Positions 28,563 through 44,531 of a DNA stretch of 64,000 nt are shown piece by piece. Position 1 is the stretch's first letter. Each line of letters starts with the position of its first letter. The DNA is from Phocoena phocoena. Its lineage: Eukaryota > Chordata > Mammalia > Artiodactyla > Phocoenidae. The DNA lies in contig NC_089224.1 in the NCBI RefSeq assembly GCF_963924675.1, positions 62,791,464 to 62,855,463 on the forward strand. Direction: 5' to 3'. Both the position numbers and the translations under genes were made by a program. The notes below the pieces were generated by a model, which worked only from the letters and a program-made list of their open reading frames with translations, was not told the origin of the DNA and ran no database searches.

Positions 28563-30924
28563 CTATAACAGAAGAGGAAGGACCAACATACGGTGAACAA
28601 GGGAAAACACAGCTACTTCTAAGAGGCAAGTGGTGATGTGGAAAACCAAAGATCTCATGCTTGGTAAAAGCTGTGACACGAGATTCCTTAGCATAAAAGA
28701 ATCTTAACAGTCTATTTCCCATACCTGACAGATCATCGTGCACTATGTAGTAATGGAATGGACTGATAGAATGTGATTCCAAATTACCCTTTCACAAAGA
28801 CGGAAACTTGGGCCCAGAATGAAATAGTTGGGCCAGAATTAGCTCCTGTGTCTCCCCATCCAATACTCCTTCTATTAATGTTATGTCGTGTCAGCTATGC
28901 CAGATTTAATGGCTCCGTTACCTCTGCTCATAGTAAGTACAGAATATAGCTCCTCACTTGAAGCTCAGGTTAATGACTGATTTCTCCAAGATGGCGTCAG
29001 CAGGCACCTGCAGCGGAAGTACTCTGGCTTCGTGCCCTTTTTCTATTGCCTTGGCTGACTACTACCTTCAGGGTTTGGCTCATGGTTTTTTTTTGTTAAT
29101 TTTTTCTTTTTTAATTTGAACTTAGTTGCTAACATTTAAAAGTTGGAACATTTCACATAAAAATCTGAACATCCAGCTTCTTTTAAAACGTTAGAAGACC
29201 TGGCAACCCGGACTCTCTTAGTTCATACATACTCCTTACCTGCCAGGTCTAGGACCCCAATTTCAAGAGGTCTAAAATGAAAGGAGAGACTTACCGGCAG
29301 AGAGGGCAGTGCTAAAATAGCATTCCTCTGTTTACGCCAAAACTTCAGAATTAAACACAATATATTCCACCAGCATAACTATCACTTCAAAAATTAAAAA
29401 TGTGACCATATGTCACGATCTTCCTTCCTAAGTCTACACACAGTCCCCTTCCCCTCTCACATCTGACCCTTCAGCCCTCTCCAAGGTCATTGTTTCTCAA
29501 AGTGAGAACAATGAGGAATATCCCACTAAGCCTATCCATTCCCCACAAAACAGCGGTAATGGCCAAGAAAAGCATCTGGTGCTCAGATGTCCCTGGATCC
29601 CGCTGCAAAGCTCTTAGAGAGGAGGGAGACGGCAAAGCGTTCTGTAAAGTCCTCTCCCTCCTCATTAGAAGCACCAGTGAAGTCCCGGGAAAAGGAATAA
29701 AATCATCAGTCAGGCTGGGATGTTCGGGTAAAAGAAACTCCCAGGGTTTTAAAATTTTTTTCCTTCCTCTGCTACCTCTAAGAAAATTGCTTAAGAATAA
29801 TTAAAGTTGTACGATCAATTGTCCCAAAGTTACCAATAGCGTGAAAAGAGGCCAGGAGATAAAAATGTATTTAAGTCAATATTCTAAATCTACTTCCCTG
29901 CCTAATTTAGCTTCTGAAATAATAAACAAGGAATCAGAGGCCTATGATTTTGCTATCGGGTCTACTACTAATTAGGTCTTGCACTCAGAAAAAAATCACT
30001 ACCCCTTTCTAGAGCTTCATTTCTCCAGTGACAAATAAAAGCAATACACCTCGTTACCAGGCGTCTCTGATGAATTTTGAAATACATATGCAGAAGACAT
30101 GGTATGAATTTTCTTTAAAGGATCTCAAATGTACAAACACATTCCCACAGTTATATTGAAAACACGTCATTCCTGACACTGCCAAATTCATCTTGGAGCA
30201 TGAGGAAGAGGAACACAGCATTGTTGCTGGTGCCATCTCAATGATTAAACAAACCTCCCCTGGGAGCCCATTTCCTTTATGTTATTTCCTAGGAGGCCAT
30301 GAACAGAACTCTGTTCCCAGGGCAAAGGTTTAATGCAGAGATAGAACAGACCCCAGAAACAGTGATTCTGTTCGATTCTGACCATAACTTAGTTTCAGAT
30401 TATAGTGCTTTCAAAACACCACAGGGTAAAGGAAATTACTAAAGGAAAAAAATTTAAGTTTTCAGGCTTCCTCTATGACAGAAACTACTCCCATCATTCT
30501 ACATGAATATATTAGGAGACAAGATGGTATAAATGGAGAAAAAAACTCTAGTTTTTGGCTAAAGGACAACTTAGGACATACAAATTAGCAGACATGTAGG
30601 TCACAGGTAGAAAACAACTCTTTCCCGGCTCCAAATAAATAGTCACAGAAAGAGCCCAGAGTAATTCAAACAATAATAGCCCATTATTTCACCAGGAAAA
30701 ACATAAAACAGGAATAGCACAAAAACTGCAGCTGGGATAAACGTTCATATGGAGAAGACCATATGGAGAAATGCCTACTCATCTCTGGAGAGACAAAGAC
30801 ACAAGAGAAATGACATTACGCTGCTGACAATATCCCAGGGCAACAAAAACAATTATTTCTTCCAAAAGCACGACGTTCAGGGCTGTTGGAGAGAAAAAAA
30901 GAGTTGAAGGAACCCAGGTGAATT

Positions 30925-31136
30925 CTTTTTTTTTTTTTTTTTTTTTGCAGTACGCAGGCCTCCCACTGCTGTGGGCTCTCCCGCTGCGGAGCACAAGCTC
31001 CGGACCCGCTGGCTCAGCGGCCACGGCTCATGGGCCCAGCCGCTCACAGCATGGGGTATCTTCCCAGACCGGGGCAAGAACCGGCGTCCCCTGCAGCGGC
31101 AGGCGGACTCTCAACCACTGCGCCACCAGGGAAGCC
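30925..31136 (-). mobile_element. CHR-type SINE, short form, minus strand
   Basis: A long T run, then cagtacgcaggcctcccac, ending accagggaagcc. The 12-bp duplication cccaggtgaatt is at 30913-30924 and 31137-31148. Confidence 0.92.
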
Positions 31137-31300
31137 CCCAGGTGAATTTTTTTAAAGAGATGTAAGCGCATAAACTATGATAGGATAGGGTAGGTAAGAG
31201 TCCCAGGATCAGTGACATACAACAACAACCAAAATAAAACACAAAAAACCCCAGCATACATAAAATGAAAAACGCATGACCAAAATACATCTGACTGAAA

Positions 31301-31317
31301 GAGAGAGAGAGAGAGAG
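31301..31317. repeat. Short (GA)n run
   Basis: Eight GA units about 110 bp from an exon donor. Confidence 0.85.
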
Positions 31318-31399
31318 ACCAGCCACCTAACGAGCAAATTATACTAGGGAGTATAATTTGGGGAATACTTTACACTCCAGTTGCGATGGTCCATAATTA

Positions 31400-33803
<2,404 letters not shown>

Positions 33804-34585
33804 TCAATTATCCAAGATCTGCACAGGTAATTAATACTAATACAAAGCAAGTGAGGCTGCGACTTCTTAACTCCTCGGTGCTATACATTGGATTTCCCAC
33901 AGTAGGAAAGTACGGGAAGCACCAACACAAAGAGAATTTCATACATGAGCCTGTAATCACCCCTGATGCTTGGCAGGTGCTGAGTGCTAATCAGATTTAG
34001 AAATGATGGGCTGGAGCATACTGGGGGGACTTTAAGCAGCTTTGCCGTTCATCCCTACTTAGCATTTCACAGTACATGACATTCTAGAATTATTATAGAT
34101 GAAGAAAACCCAAACAGAAATCCATTCCAACCACTCCAAGCACAAAAAGCCACCACGAGGATTAAAGAAAAACAAACCAGAAGGCAGGTTTGGCACGAAG
34201 ATCACAGGTCATTAGAAACAGGCTGCTTGGTGACGAAGAGCCTCCCGGCCCCCCGGGGTGGGATCCCCTCAAGCGAGGACGCAGAGTGACCAGGGAGCCA
34301 GGGGCACCTGCTGGGCCCACAGGAGGGCACTTCCTGGTGGAGAAAGCTCCCAGGCATCACCTGGAAACTTTGCAGTGTAAGTGCTCCCCAAGGGCAGCTG
34401 ACTGCCTGGAAACATGTTCAACATATTTTTAAAGAACAAAAGCACAGCACCAGAGACACAGCTTTGGATTTCCATGTTAAACACAAGAAAGTCTGGGTGA
34501 AAATACAACATTGTTCAACTTCCCTCTCCAACCACTAATTCCCTTCCACCACCATATCACAGATTCTGGTTTAAGTGATAGGATC

Positions 34586-34589
<4 letters not shown>

Positions 34590-34655
<66 letters not shown>

Positions 34656-34715
34656 GTATATGTGTGTGTTTACTATCTATCTATCTACCTATCTATCTAT
34701 CTATCTATCTATCTG
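34590..34715. repeat. Composite microsatellite (TC)n-(TA)n-(CTAT)n
   Basis: About 25 TC units, then TA/TG units, then about ten CTAT units with few interruptions. It is probably highly variable and prone to replication slippage. Confidence 0.95.
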
Positions 34716-35798
34716 TATATAATTGCTAAAGTCAATTTAGCTTGCTAATGAAGTTATGCTTAGGGAAATATTAATTTTAATTTGGTTTATGTAAAAGCAA
34801 AGCAAGTGATTCTTTTACTTTCAATATTTGTTAAATGGACCATGCAAGGAGCTATAGCAGATGGAAACCTAGGTATGTAATATGCATGCCTCCCTTCAGA
34901 AGCTTGCAGTCAGAGGACCCGATAAGCCATTCACGCACCAAGACGTGGTTGGCAGTGCCAGTGTCATACATATAAAATTGTATGGACCAGAATTTTTCTT
35001 GGGAAGATCACTGCAATGGTTTGAAGAAATACTTGGATAAGCACTTAGGGTACCTCATACCATGCAAGACTCCGAATCATCCTAAAGGTTTTTGCAGAAG
35101 AGCAGCAACACCAAGAAATGAGAGGGACTGAAAGAGGTCCCACGGGGATGCACAAAAGACACAGGGGCAGAAGGGGAATGCCGGGAACTCTTAGTGGTGG
35201 GTGGGAGGAGATGCGCACCTGCAACATGATCCCGAGAGCACCAGACCTTGAGGAAAGTCAGATAAGTGCCAGAAACATTTGGACACTCAGTGGTAGTGGA
35301 TTTTTTTTTTTTTTTTTTTATGAAAATCGGCAAAGGGGCTGAATTTTGCATCTGTCTTAATCCCAGATAAAACAGAAGCAGAAACTGGCAGCAGAGGGGA
35401 CTAGAAATTCACAAAAAAAGTGGGAAGTGATTTGGACTTTCCTAGACCGTGGAACTGGAGGGGTTGAGTATTGAGCCAAGCTTACGTGCCTTTCCAGGAA
35501 GCAGCAGGAAGGCCTCAGCTATGTCAAGGTTAAGTAACTATTTTCAATACAAAAACTTGTCAAGGAGCAAGACGATAGAAAGCTTACTCATGGATAGAGT
35601 GATCCGGGAAGGCTTTGAGCCACAATTTCAGTTGGTTTGTGAGAAATAAAAAAGATTTCATCAGGTAGATATGGATGCTCAGAGACCAGGAAGAAGAAAC
35701 TCCATGAAGCAAAAACCCGGAGGCGGGCAGAGTAAGGTATGTTCAGGAAATCTACAGCAGCCCAGTAGAGGAAGAAGGCCATAAAATTCACATATGGA

Positions 35799-36013
35799 GG
35801 GCTTCCCTGGTGGTGCAGTTGTTGAGAGTCCGCCTGCCGATGAAGGGGACACGGGTTCGTGCCCCGGTCCGGGAAGATCCCACATGCCGCGGAGCGGCTG
35901 GGTCCGTGAGCCATGGCCGCTGAGCCTGCGCGTCCGGAGCCTGTGCTCCACAACGGGAGAGGCCACAACAGCGAGAGGCCCGCGTACCGCAAAAAAAAAA
36001 AAAAAAAAAAAAA
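35799..36013 (+). mobile_element. CHR-type SINE, short form
   Basis: Begins gggcttccctggtggtgcag and ends in a long pure A tail. The 16-bp duplication aaaattcacatatgga is perfect (35783-35798 and 36014-36029), one of the clearest insertions here. A 158-codon minus-strand frame across it is an artefact. Confidence 0.95.
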
Positions 36014-36292
36014 AAAATTCACATATGGAAGTAGGAGGAGGTAGGTTTGAGAAGACAGTGACAAAGAATGCTTTCAAAGGTGCTGGATGGCAGGAGGAAA
36101 TCAATGTAGCATTAAAAGTTATTCTCGAATAATCTAACGATGCACCTGCCATATATAGACATACAAGAGTTCATTAGAACCAACTACAAGTTAACATCTA
36201 TGTCAGGTAGGCCAAATCAGATGAAAACAACTCTGAACTTCATGAAAGTAGCATGGTCTTTGGAGAAAACATGATCTTACTAACAGCCAGAG

Positions 36293-36595
36293 CAGTGGTT
36301 CTCAAAGTGTGCTCCAGGGACTCCTGAGGGTCCCCAAAACCTTTTCAGGTGATCCACAAAGTCAAAATGATTTTCTTATTAACACTGAGGTATTATTTGC
36401 CTTTTACATTGTGTTGGCGTTTGCACGGAGGATGCAAAAGCAGTAGTGGGTGTAAACTGCTGGCACTTTAACACAGATCAAGGCAGTACTGTAGTAGTGG
36501 CCTCTGTATCCTTCACCCTGATGCCGTGGCAGCCAACACAGTGCCACGTTTTAGGAGTTTAGTGGATCCAAGTTCAAAGAGTTCGAGAACTGTTG
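36293..36595. mobile_element. hAT-type non-autonomous DNA transposon
   Basis: Begins cagtggttctcaaagtg and ends gttcgagaactgttg, giving imperfect inverted repeats (CAGTGGTTCTC against CAACAGTTCTC reversed). Non-coding. Confidence 0.75.
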
Positions 36596-37597
36596 GCCTA
36601 AAGCATATACTTCCTAAAGTATATTCCAAAGGGCCCTAATTTTACAGGATGTGAACAGGTATATGATACATGAAAAGAAAGTTTGGTAGTCAGAGAAATT
36701 TGGGAAATACAAAGTTAAAGATATTTCACTGCAGGATGCTGACATGCAGTTAGAATTTACACATTTATTTTTGCAGAGCCCATGCGTGTGTTGACGCACA
36801 CCATGGATTACCAAGAAGGGTCATTGCTAGAGTGCCCAGATGTCTGGTTGGCTCGGGAAGTCCTGGGTGACACCTATGATCAGTAATAAGGGCCACTGTT
36901 CATTCTCATAAGTATCCAAATTTGGAATAGTAAATTATACCGTAATCCAAGCTCTAGCTGACAGTATTTCCCATATTTATTTAACCACAGAACCTATTTT
37001 TCCCTTTCTTTTGGAGGTCTATCTCATGGGACAAATGTTCCGAGGAACACACTTTGGGAAACACTGTGAAGTAGAAGGAGGTAGAAGACAGGAGCTGACC
37101 TCATTCTAGACAGGTCAAATGAAACACACGTTATGCTTACAGCGTAGTTTTCATCAAAGCAGGGACGCTCACCACTCTAATGTGTCTTAAAAAAAAAAAA
37201 GCATGTAAATGTAGTAGATAGCGACTCCTAGGTAGCTGAGTCCATAGTGTTAAACTACAGACGCCACTGACATTTTTGAAGAAATACATACTTCACTTAC
37301 TTCGAAAAAGAGGCACAGATGTTCCCTACACTCATAGAATGTGGCTGGGTTTTCCATTCCAAAGAGATCCACGGTAAAGGGGTTCCAAAAGTTAACCCAG
37401 GATTTCTGAAAACACAGTCCATCCCAAAGCCATAGAAGAGAAAATGGGTACGCTCTAGGGAAGACGGTAAAATGGAACACTCTAAAACAAGAATTACGGG
37501 CACAGTGGAGAGAATCGCCATATTAGAAGCAATGCGGCCCCAAATGTTTGCCGTGGTCAGCTCTCGGCAGCAACGGGCCTGCGCACAACGTGCTCTA

Positions 37598-38100
<503 letters not shown>

Positions 38101-38556
38101 CGTGAATCGTACACCTGCAGGTTCACACTTTGCCAGTGAAGCTGTCCTAGGCCCTTGAAGTACAAAGATAAATCCTATCCACAGAACACCGCCTAAAACT
38201 TGGAAGACAGGTGAGAGGGAGGCCAAAGGTGACATTAAAGAGACAGGAAAGAGGAGAGGTCGTCTTCCATTTTCTATGTCTTGTTAACCAACTACTGAGT
38301 TATTCTACAGGCAGTGAGGGGCCATTGAGGGGGGTCTTGAAAACCTTCAGTGAAGAAACTGGGGGCAGATGAATAAAAGAAAGGTTCCTGAAGTGGGCAC
38401 ACAGCCCTGGAATAAAAGGAGAAAATATTAGAATGTCTATTTCCGCTTTTTTTTTTTTTTTTAAATCTCATCACTTTAAAATGTTCTATTTTGCATAGTG
38501 TTTCACCACAGTTTTATTTTAACACTAGAGCTACACAGGCAAAGAGCTGGGTAGGG

Positions 38557-38870
38557 CTTTCCTGGTGGTGCAGTGGTTGAGACCTAATGCAGGGGACACG
38601 GGTTCGAGCCCTGGTCTGGGAAGATCCCACATGCCGCGGAGCAACTGGGCCCGTGAGCCACAACTACTCAGCCTACGCTCTAGAGCCCGCGAGCCACAAC
38701 TACTGACCTGCGCGTCTGGAGCCCGTGCTCCACAACAGTGAGGCCGCAACAGTGAGAGGCCCGCGCACCACGATGAAGAGTGGCCCCCACTTGCCGCAAC
38801 TACAGAAAGCCCTCGTACAGAAACGAAGACCCAGCACAGCCAAAAATAAATTAATTAATTAATAAAAAGA
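38557..38870 (+). mobile_element. CHR-type SINE, long form
   Basis: Begins ctttcctggtggtgcagtgg after a shared GGG, and ends cagccaaaaataaattaatt plus an A-rich tail. The 16-bp duplication aaagagctgggtaggg is perfect (38541-38556 and 38871-38886). A small deletion removes part of the tRNA-related region near 38583. Confidence 0.93.
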
Positions 38871-39243
38871 AAAGAGCTGGGTAGGGGAATCAGTGGCTGA
38901 GCAGCTACTGCAACGAGGACGTTTCTCACTTGGGGTTCTGGGCGGGTGTTGGCACCATTAAGGAAGGCGGGAAAGGCAGCCAGTTGGAGGGGCAGGTTCC
39001 ACGTGGGACGGAAGCGCGTGACACGCAAGGAGCCCAGGAACGAGGAAGTCATGAAGTGGGGGAGGGCACAAGGGGGGAGCTGAGCAGTGGGACAGTCTGG
39101 TGGCCTCTGACGGCGGCGTTTCGGGGGGAGCGTGGGCGTGAGGTCGGCTTCCTTCCTTAGACAAACTTCTCTAAAAGAAAATCCATAAAGCGCAACCCTC
39201 ACGAAATGCATCTGCAAGAGACAAAACTCTGAGAGACACGTAC

Positions 39244-39344
39244 TCGATGATCTGCTTAGCGTCCTTCTCGGAAACCTCTTCGCTGTTTGGATCCAGAAGT
39301 ATTTTCTCTTCAGTTTCCTGCCTACTGGACTCTTCCTCTTCATC
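39244..39344 (-). CDS. SMARCA2: SMARCA2 exon (~646-679): acidic linker before the ATPase
   Basis: The acceptor tccccag|GAT opens [19 protein letters not shown], followed by [14 protein letters not shown]. The exon ends with two bases of a glutamate codon at donor GA|gtacgt. It is 101 nt. A longer unspliced frame (38855-39343) overlaps it in another phase and is not coding. Confidence 0.95.
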
Positions 39345-41470
39345 CTGGGGAAGGAACAAAGATATGGGGGTGATTCCGTTTTAACGAGGGAATCCCTAGG
39401 CTTGGCGATTTCTGAAAAGAGAGTGAATAGTATTCTACTTCACAAGTGAGGTGCACACAACTGAGGGAGGACGTAAACTTAACCCTTACTTCCACCAGGC
39501 AATACCTACCTCTCCATCGCTGTTTATATCACTGAATGAAAGAACAAAAGGAACCCTCTGAGGATCCCCTGGAACCCTTGCTCCCAAGAATAAATATGTA
39601 AAAATCATGCCAGAAAGATGGATATTTATCATTATTTGGTCATCAGAGAGTCCTGTAGACCATATCTGCTCTTGCTAACTTGGTGACCTTCTATACCTTT
39701 CTCTCCAAAGCCAACTGAAGGGATCTTAAGTATTGTCCTTGTCTCTGATGATGCCAGTGGGCCTTTGATGGTCCCACACGTCTTCACAGTGGAGAGACTG
39801 GAGCTTGTAAGCACATGGCCTTCTGTGTGTGCTTTCTGTGGCCACTTCACAGCCCACATTTCAGGCTATTTAGATTAAAACTGTCAATAACATGGCAAAG
39901 GATTCATCACCTCCCCACCTCGCAACTGTGTACTTCGTTTTGCTGGCCTGTTGAAAAGCTTCACTCAATATCCATAATGCCCACTACTACCCACTGGTGT
40001 TGAAGGCTGAATCTTTCCAGATGACCCAGGAGAATTTCCTTTAAAAGTAGGCTTAAAGAGAACCACGCTTTTCCATCAGGCTTGAATGAAACAATACAAA
40101 CTGACATGATAGTAATGTTGAAGATCAAATCTATGACCACAGATCACTGAGCCACAAGGGGTAAACTGAGGAGTTGGCACAGCTCTTTCACATCCAGGTG
40201 AGCACCGAGGGGGGACATGACTCGCCATGAGATGGGGACCTGGTCTCCGGACCCCCAGGTCAGAGTTCACTCGAGTCCCAGCTCTCTAGAGCTGTCTGCA
40301 GTTGCCAGTCTCAGGAGGGCACCTGTGGGTTGAGCAGCCTTCTCTACCTCATCTCTGTCCCTCCCTGGCTCTGAGACTCAACGAGAAGATTCTTCCAACG
40401 GAAGAATTTATGGGCCCATTCATCCGAGTACACAAGAGACATTTTAAAAATTGATTTTGTAAGTTTCAAGTACCTCAGAGAAAGAGTAGCCTATTAAAAA
40501 AAATAAAATAAAATAAAGCATGCCTCCAAAAGTATTTGCTTGTTAACAGCATGCTTTTTTTCTAAAAAAAAAAAAAAAAAAAGTAACTTCTATTATCTTT
40601 CCTCTTTGCAAAAGCAGTAAGTGTCCACGGTAGATTAATTTAGAAAACACAGGTCCACAAAACAGAAGAAAATAACAACGGTCTTAAAATTCTGGTGAGC
40701 TGTTATTGGTAAGGCTGCTCTGCTCTGGCCATGGCATTCTTTGAACCAAGATTCCCCTACACTGGTAAACACCGGATTTAATGACTATACGCTAACAATG
40801 CTCTAATAAAGGAGATAATAATCTTTTAATCCTTCTATTTGTAATTGTTGAGGATTTTAAAGTTGATCTAAAAGATACCTTTATTATTCCTTAATTTCTA
40901 TTAAAAGTATCCAAGATTCCCATTTTAGGTTCTGGAAATACTGAGTATTCCTTCCAAAAGACTGACAAATGTGGCTAACAAGTATATCCAAAGAATTCAA
41001 GGAAGAATCACAGTTAAAGAAAAAACCCAAGAGGATCAATTAAACCAAGTGCATGTTGCCCTTTTGGTCTAAGTTTCCACACTTACAGCTTCTAACAGGC
41101 CCAAGGACTAAATAACTTCGGACATTTTTAGGCTGTTAACCCTCAGTGTAAATGACTTAGAAGCATGGAATTGCCTTTCCCAAAGTAATCCATCTCCAAT
41201 TTTCCTCAGAAGACCTTTCTACCATCTCCAATTGAATGCCAGCTTCTCTCTTCTTGGTTTCAAATACATTTAGCATTCACCAAGCTTCCACATTCGCCAG
41301 GAGCCCCCGAGAGGTCACTGTGCTACTAGGCAATGCACCAGCAAAGCTCTGTCAAACCCTCAGCCTCAGCTGTCACCCGATGGCCAAAACTGGAGGACGA
41401 AGAGATAGGACACAGGTGCTTCCCCGTGAACTTTCCAGCCAATGAACTCCAAACAGAGATATATACGTAC
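39345..41470 (-). other. Intron (2.1 kb)
   Basis: No SINE. An A-rich simple run lies at 40496-40585. Otherwise nothing recognisable. Confidence 0.8.
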
Positions 41471-41528
41471 CTCCTCCTCATAATCAGAATCGCTCTCTTC
41501 ACTGTCCGATCTAGGGGCAACTTCGTAA
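41471..41528 (-). CDS. SMARCA2: SMARCA2 exon (~626-645): acidic serine-rich linker
   Basis: The acceptor cttgtag|T completes the split glycine. The frame then reads YEVAPRSDSEESDSDYEEE to donor GAG|gtacgt. It is 58 nt: one base plus 19 codons. The serines sit in acidic contexts typical of casein kinase 2 sites (inference). The acidic run continues in the next exon. Confidence 0.95.
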
Positions 41529-41893
<365 letters not shown>

Positions 41894-44531
41894 CTAGAAA
41901 GGAGAAAAGACATAACACCGCTTCGGGTTAAGACGTTCTCCCAATTCTGTGCTGGATGTTTCTCGGCCTTTTGGCTGCCCAACATTTGAAACCCTTTCCC
42001 GCGATTAGAAATTTCATCACCTGATGAGTCCTGGTGGGAAGTGGGAGGTCACCTCCTACCAAAGAAACTGAAAACACCAGCCTCCCTTGCAGCAAAGGAA
42101 CTGGCACAAGACCTAAGCTCCACCAGCTGGGCTCATTCACCAAGGCTCTGAATTAGGACCTAGAAGGAAGCGGGGGCCAACAGGCACGCTGGCAGGAGGG
42201 CAGACAACAGTGGCAGCAGCGCCAGTGCAGTGGTATTGGCTGTGCCCACTCCCGAGGCTGGCCACGTCCTCACTAAGCAGCTGTAGGGTACACTACGGTA
42301 ACGTATCACTGGAATAATAGCGCAGTCCCCGGCCAGCTTCTCCAGGCTTCCAGAGTTCCGGTGACTCATCCGATATCCTATTAATATGTTCCCTTTTACT
42401 TAAATCAGGCAGAGTTGATTTTTGTCACTTGCAGCTAAGAACCCCCAACCCCCAAATAATCCCCTCCAGATAAGGACTACTGCAAAGTCATGGTTTCAGA
42501 GAGAATAATGGAAAAAAAGGAAAAGGCACTGTAACTTGTATCATCTCATTATGGCTGGTGTGGCTTCTGCAGAAACAACGTCATTTATCCAAAACCAAAC
42601 CACCAGGTACCAAGCCCAACCATGGGGCCCTGTGATAAAGCAAAAGGCTCTGCTCACTGGAAATCTAGCAAATTGACCAAGTCTGAGCTGAAGTTTGTTA
42701 TTAGACTCTCAATGAAATACGGCTTGCTCAGAAAATTAAGAGAATAAGTGAAACCGCAGAGGCTGTGCTTAACCTACTTCAGAGAACAAATTGTTTAAAA
42801 AGGCCTAAAAATGGAGTAATCCTATGCAAATGAATGCTACTGATTACAGGGTGACTGTACTTCTAGGAGCAGGCCGCCAGGTGAGACCTTTAGGCAACCC
42901 ATGAATTCCAAAGGATTTTTTCTAAATTACTCTCATTTGGAGTTAAATTAAAATGATAGGTAAAGCAGTATACTGTAGGTTATCTTCTAATATCTTATAG
43001 GAAATGACCACCTCCTTCCCCCAAAATATTGGTTCTTTCCCCCTTCTCCCTTAACAAAGCTCTGTCAGAATAAGAAACAATATATTAGCAATTATCCACA
43101 AAAACAACCTTACAAAAAAGGGAAGGCTTACTCCAGACACTTTTTCCTTTTATGTGTGCTGAAGCAATGGTTGTGAACCCCGCTACTTTGCATGTCAAGA
43201 TAACGCTTCTTCCTGTTAACGTAGAAGGTCATCTACAGGCTCACGCGATAGAGTAGGAAATCTACCATTCGCTACCATCTCCCTTGGAAAAACCGTATTC
43301 CATTATCTTGAACTATTATCATGCAGCTTGTTTTATTGTTTGTGTCACGCCTCAAAGAAAACTGGAAATCACTGTAGCTGGAATTAGAACTTGGGCAAAA
43401 ACACTGAATGAGCACAGCAGAATGTAATCAGAACATTATTTCAAAACAAACCAGGTAAGACATCTACTTTGCCCACTTCAGCAAACAGAAAACACATGTG
43501 TTAAGATTAAAAAAAAAGTGTATGTCACAGGCCCAAGACCAGGAACTTATTTTCCCAGGAGATAACATGAGATAAGAGAGCTATCACACTAACACGTTAA
43601 ATCTCTCCCTGTGTGCTTGTTAGTTACAGACGGATGTGAGGCATGCTTAAGTAAGGGTGGGTTTTTACAAATTAGAGTTGTTTCTAAGTGCTCTAATATA
43701 TAGTATTCTTCCCCCGTAACAGCCCACTGAGTGTTTCCTACACATTAGACATTTATCCCGATCTTTTCTTTCCTTGTGATGAATTATAGTGGTTAAGTAA
43801 CATTTATTGTTCAAGAGATTTCTGCACAGAATAGTGGTTTCAACCTTTTTCCTGCCACCAGGCTGTTCACATTCATAATACTTCTCGTGTGCACTACAAT
43901 TCCAGAAGGGGAAGAGACAACCCTCCACCCACCCCAATCCTCCAGGCAGATTAATCAGAATCTGTGAAAGGAGAAGGAAGTTTGAAACAAACGCCCTCCC
44001 CATCCCGCTCGCTCCGGGGGGGGATGCCTGCTCGTGTGAATCACTGGCCAAGAACTTTTGAGTTTTCAGAGAAAAAAACATCCAATAAATCAATCATTGT
44101 ATTCTCGTGATTCAGAATATTGGAAATACTAGAAAATAAAATATAGAAATACGCCGCTGAATCTACAAATAGAGGCTACAGGGTAAGCCTACAGAAAATG
44201 GCAAAAAATAAGCTACCAAATACGCAAATTGTTTGGCTTACAGTTATGAAATTTCAAAGTAAATGAAGGAAACTGGGTCATATTTTCTGCTTCTGTATCA
44301 TCGACGGGGAAAATGTAATTATAGAATCACTTAAGATTTTTCCACATTCTGTATATTCATAAACACATGCTTATATGTGCAGACAATTTCTGGAGTGGTA
44401 CATATGAAACTTAGTATCAGTTGATTGGCAGTCTGAGATGGAAGATTACTTTTCAGTGTACCCTTTCATACTATTCTAATTTTCTACCATGCTAATGTAC
44501 TACTATTTTTACTTAAAAATGAATAGCAGAG

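Noticed and set aside
28982..29095. Block starting ccaagatggcg, considered as a transposon or alternative promoter
   Set aside because: Only the short aagatggcg string is suggestive. I could not identify a family, TSD or promoter elements.
30748..30775. Short direct repeat catatggagaa
   Set aside because: Two imperfectly spaced 11-bp copies with no further structure; not distinguishable from chance.
35588..36152. Minus-strand frames of about 158 codons
   Set aside because: They cross a SINE and its A tail (poly-phenylalanine or poly-lysine stretch) and have no independent similarity.
38855..39343. 162-codon minus-strand frame
   Set aside because: It reads the true SMARCA2 exon 39244-39344 in a wrong phase and runs through the intron.
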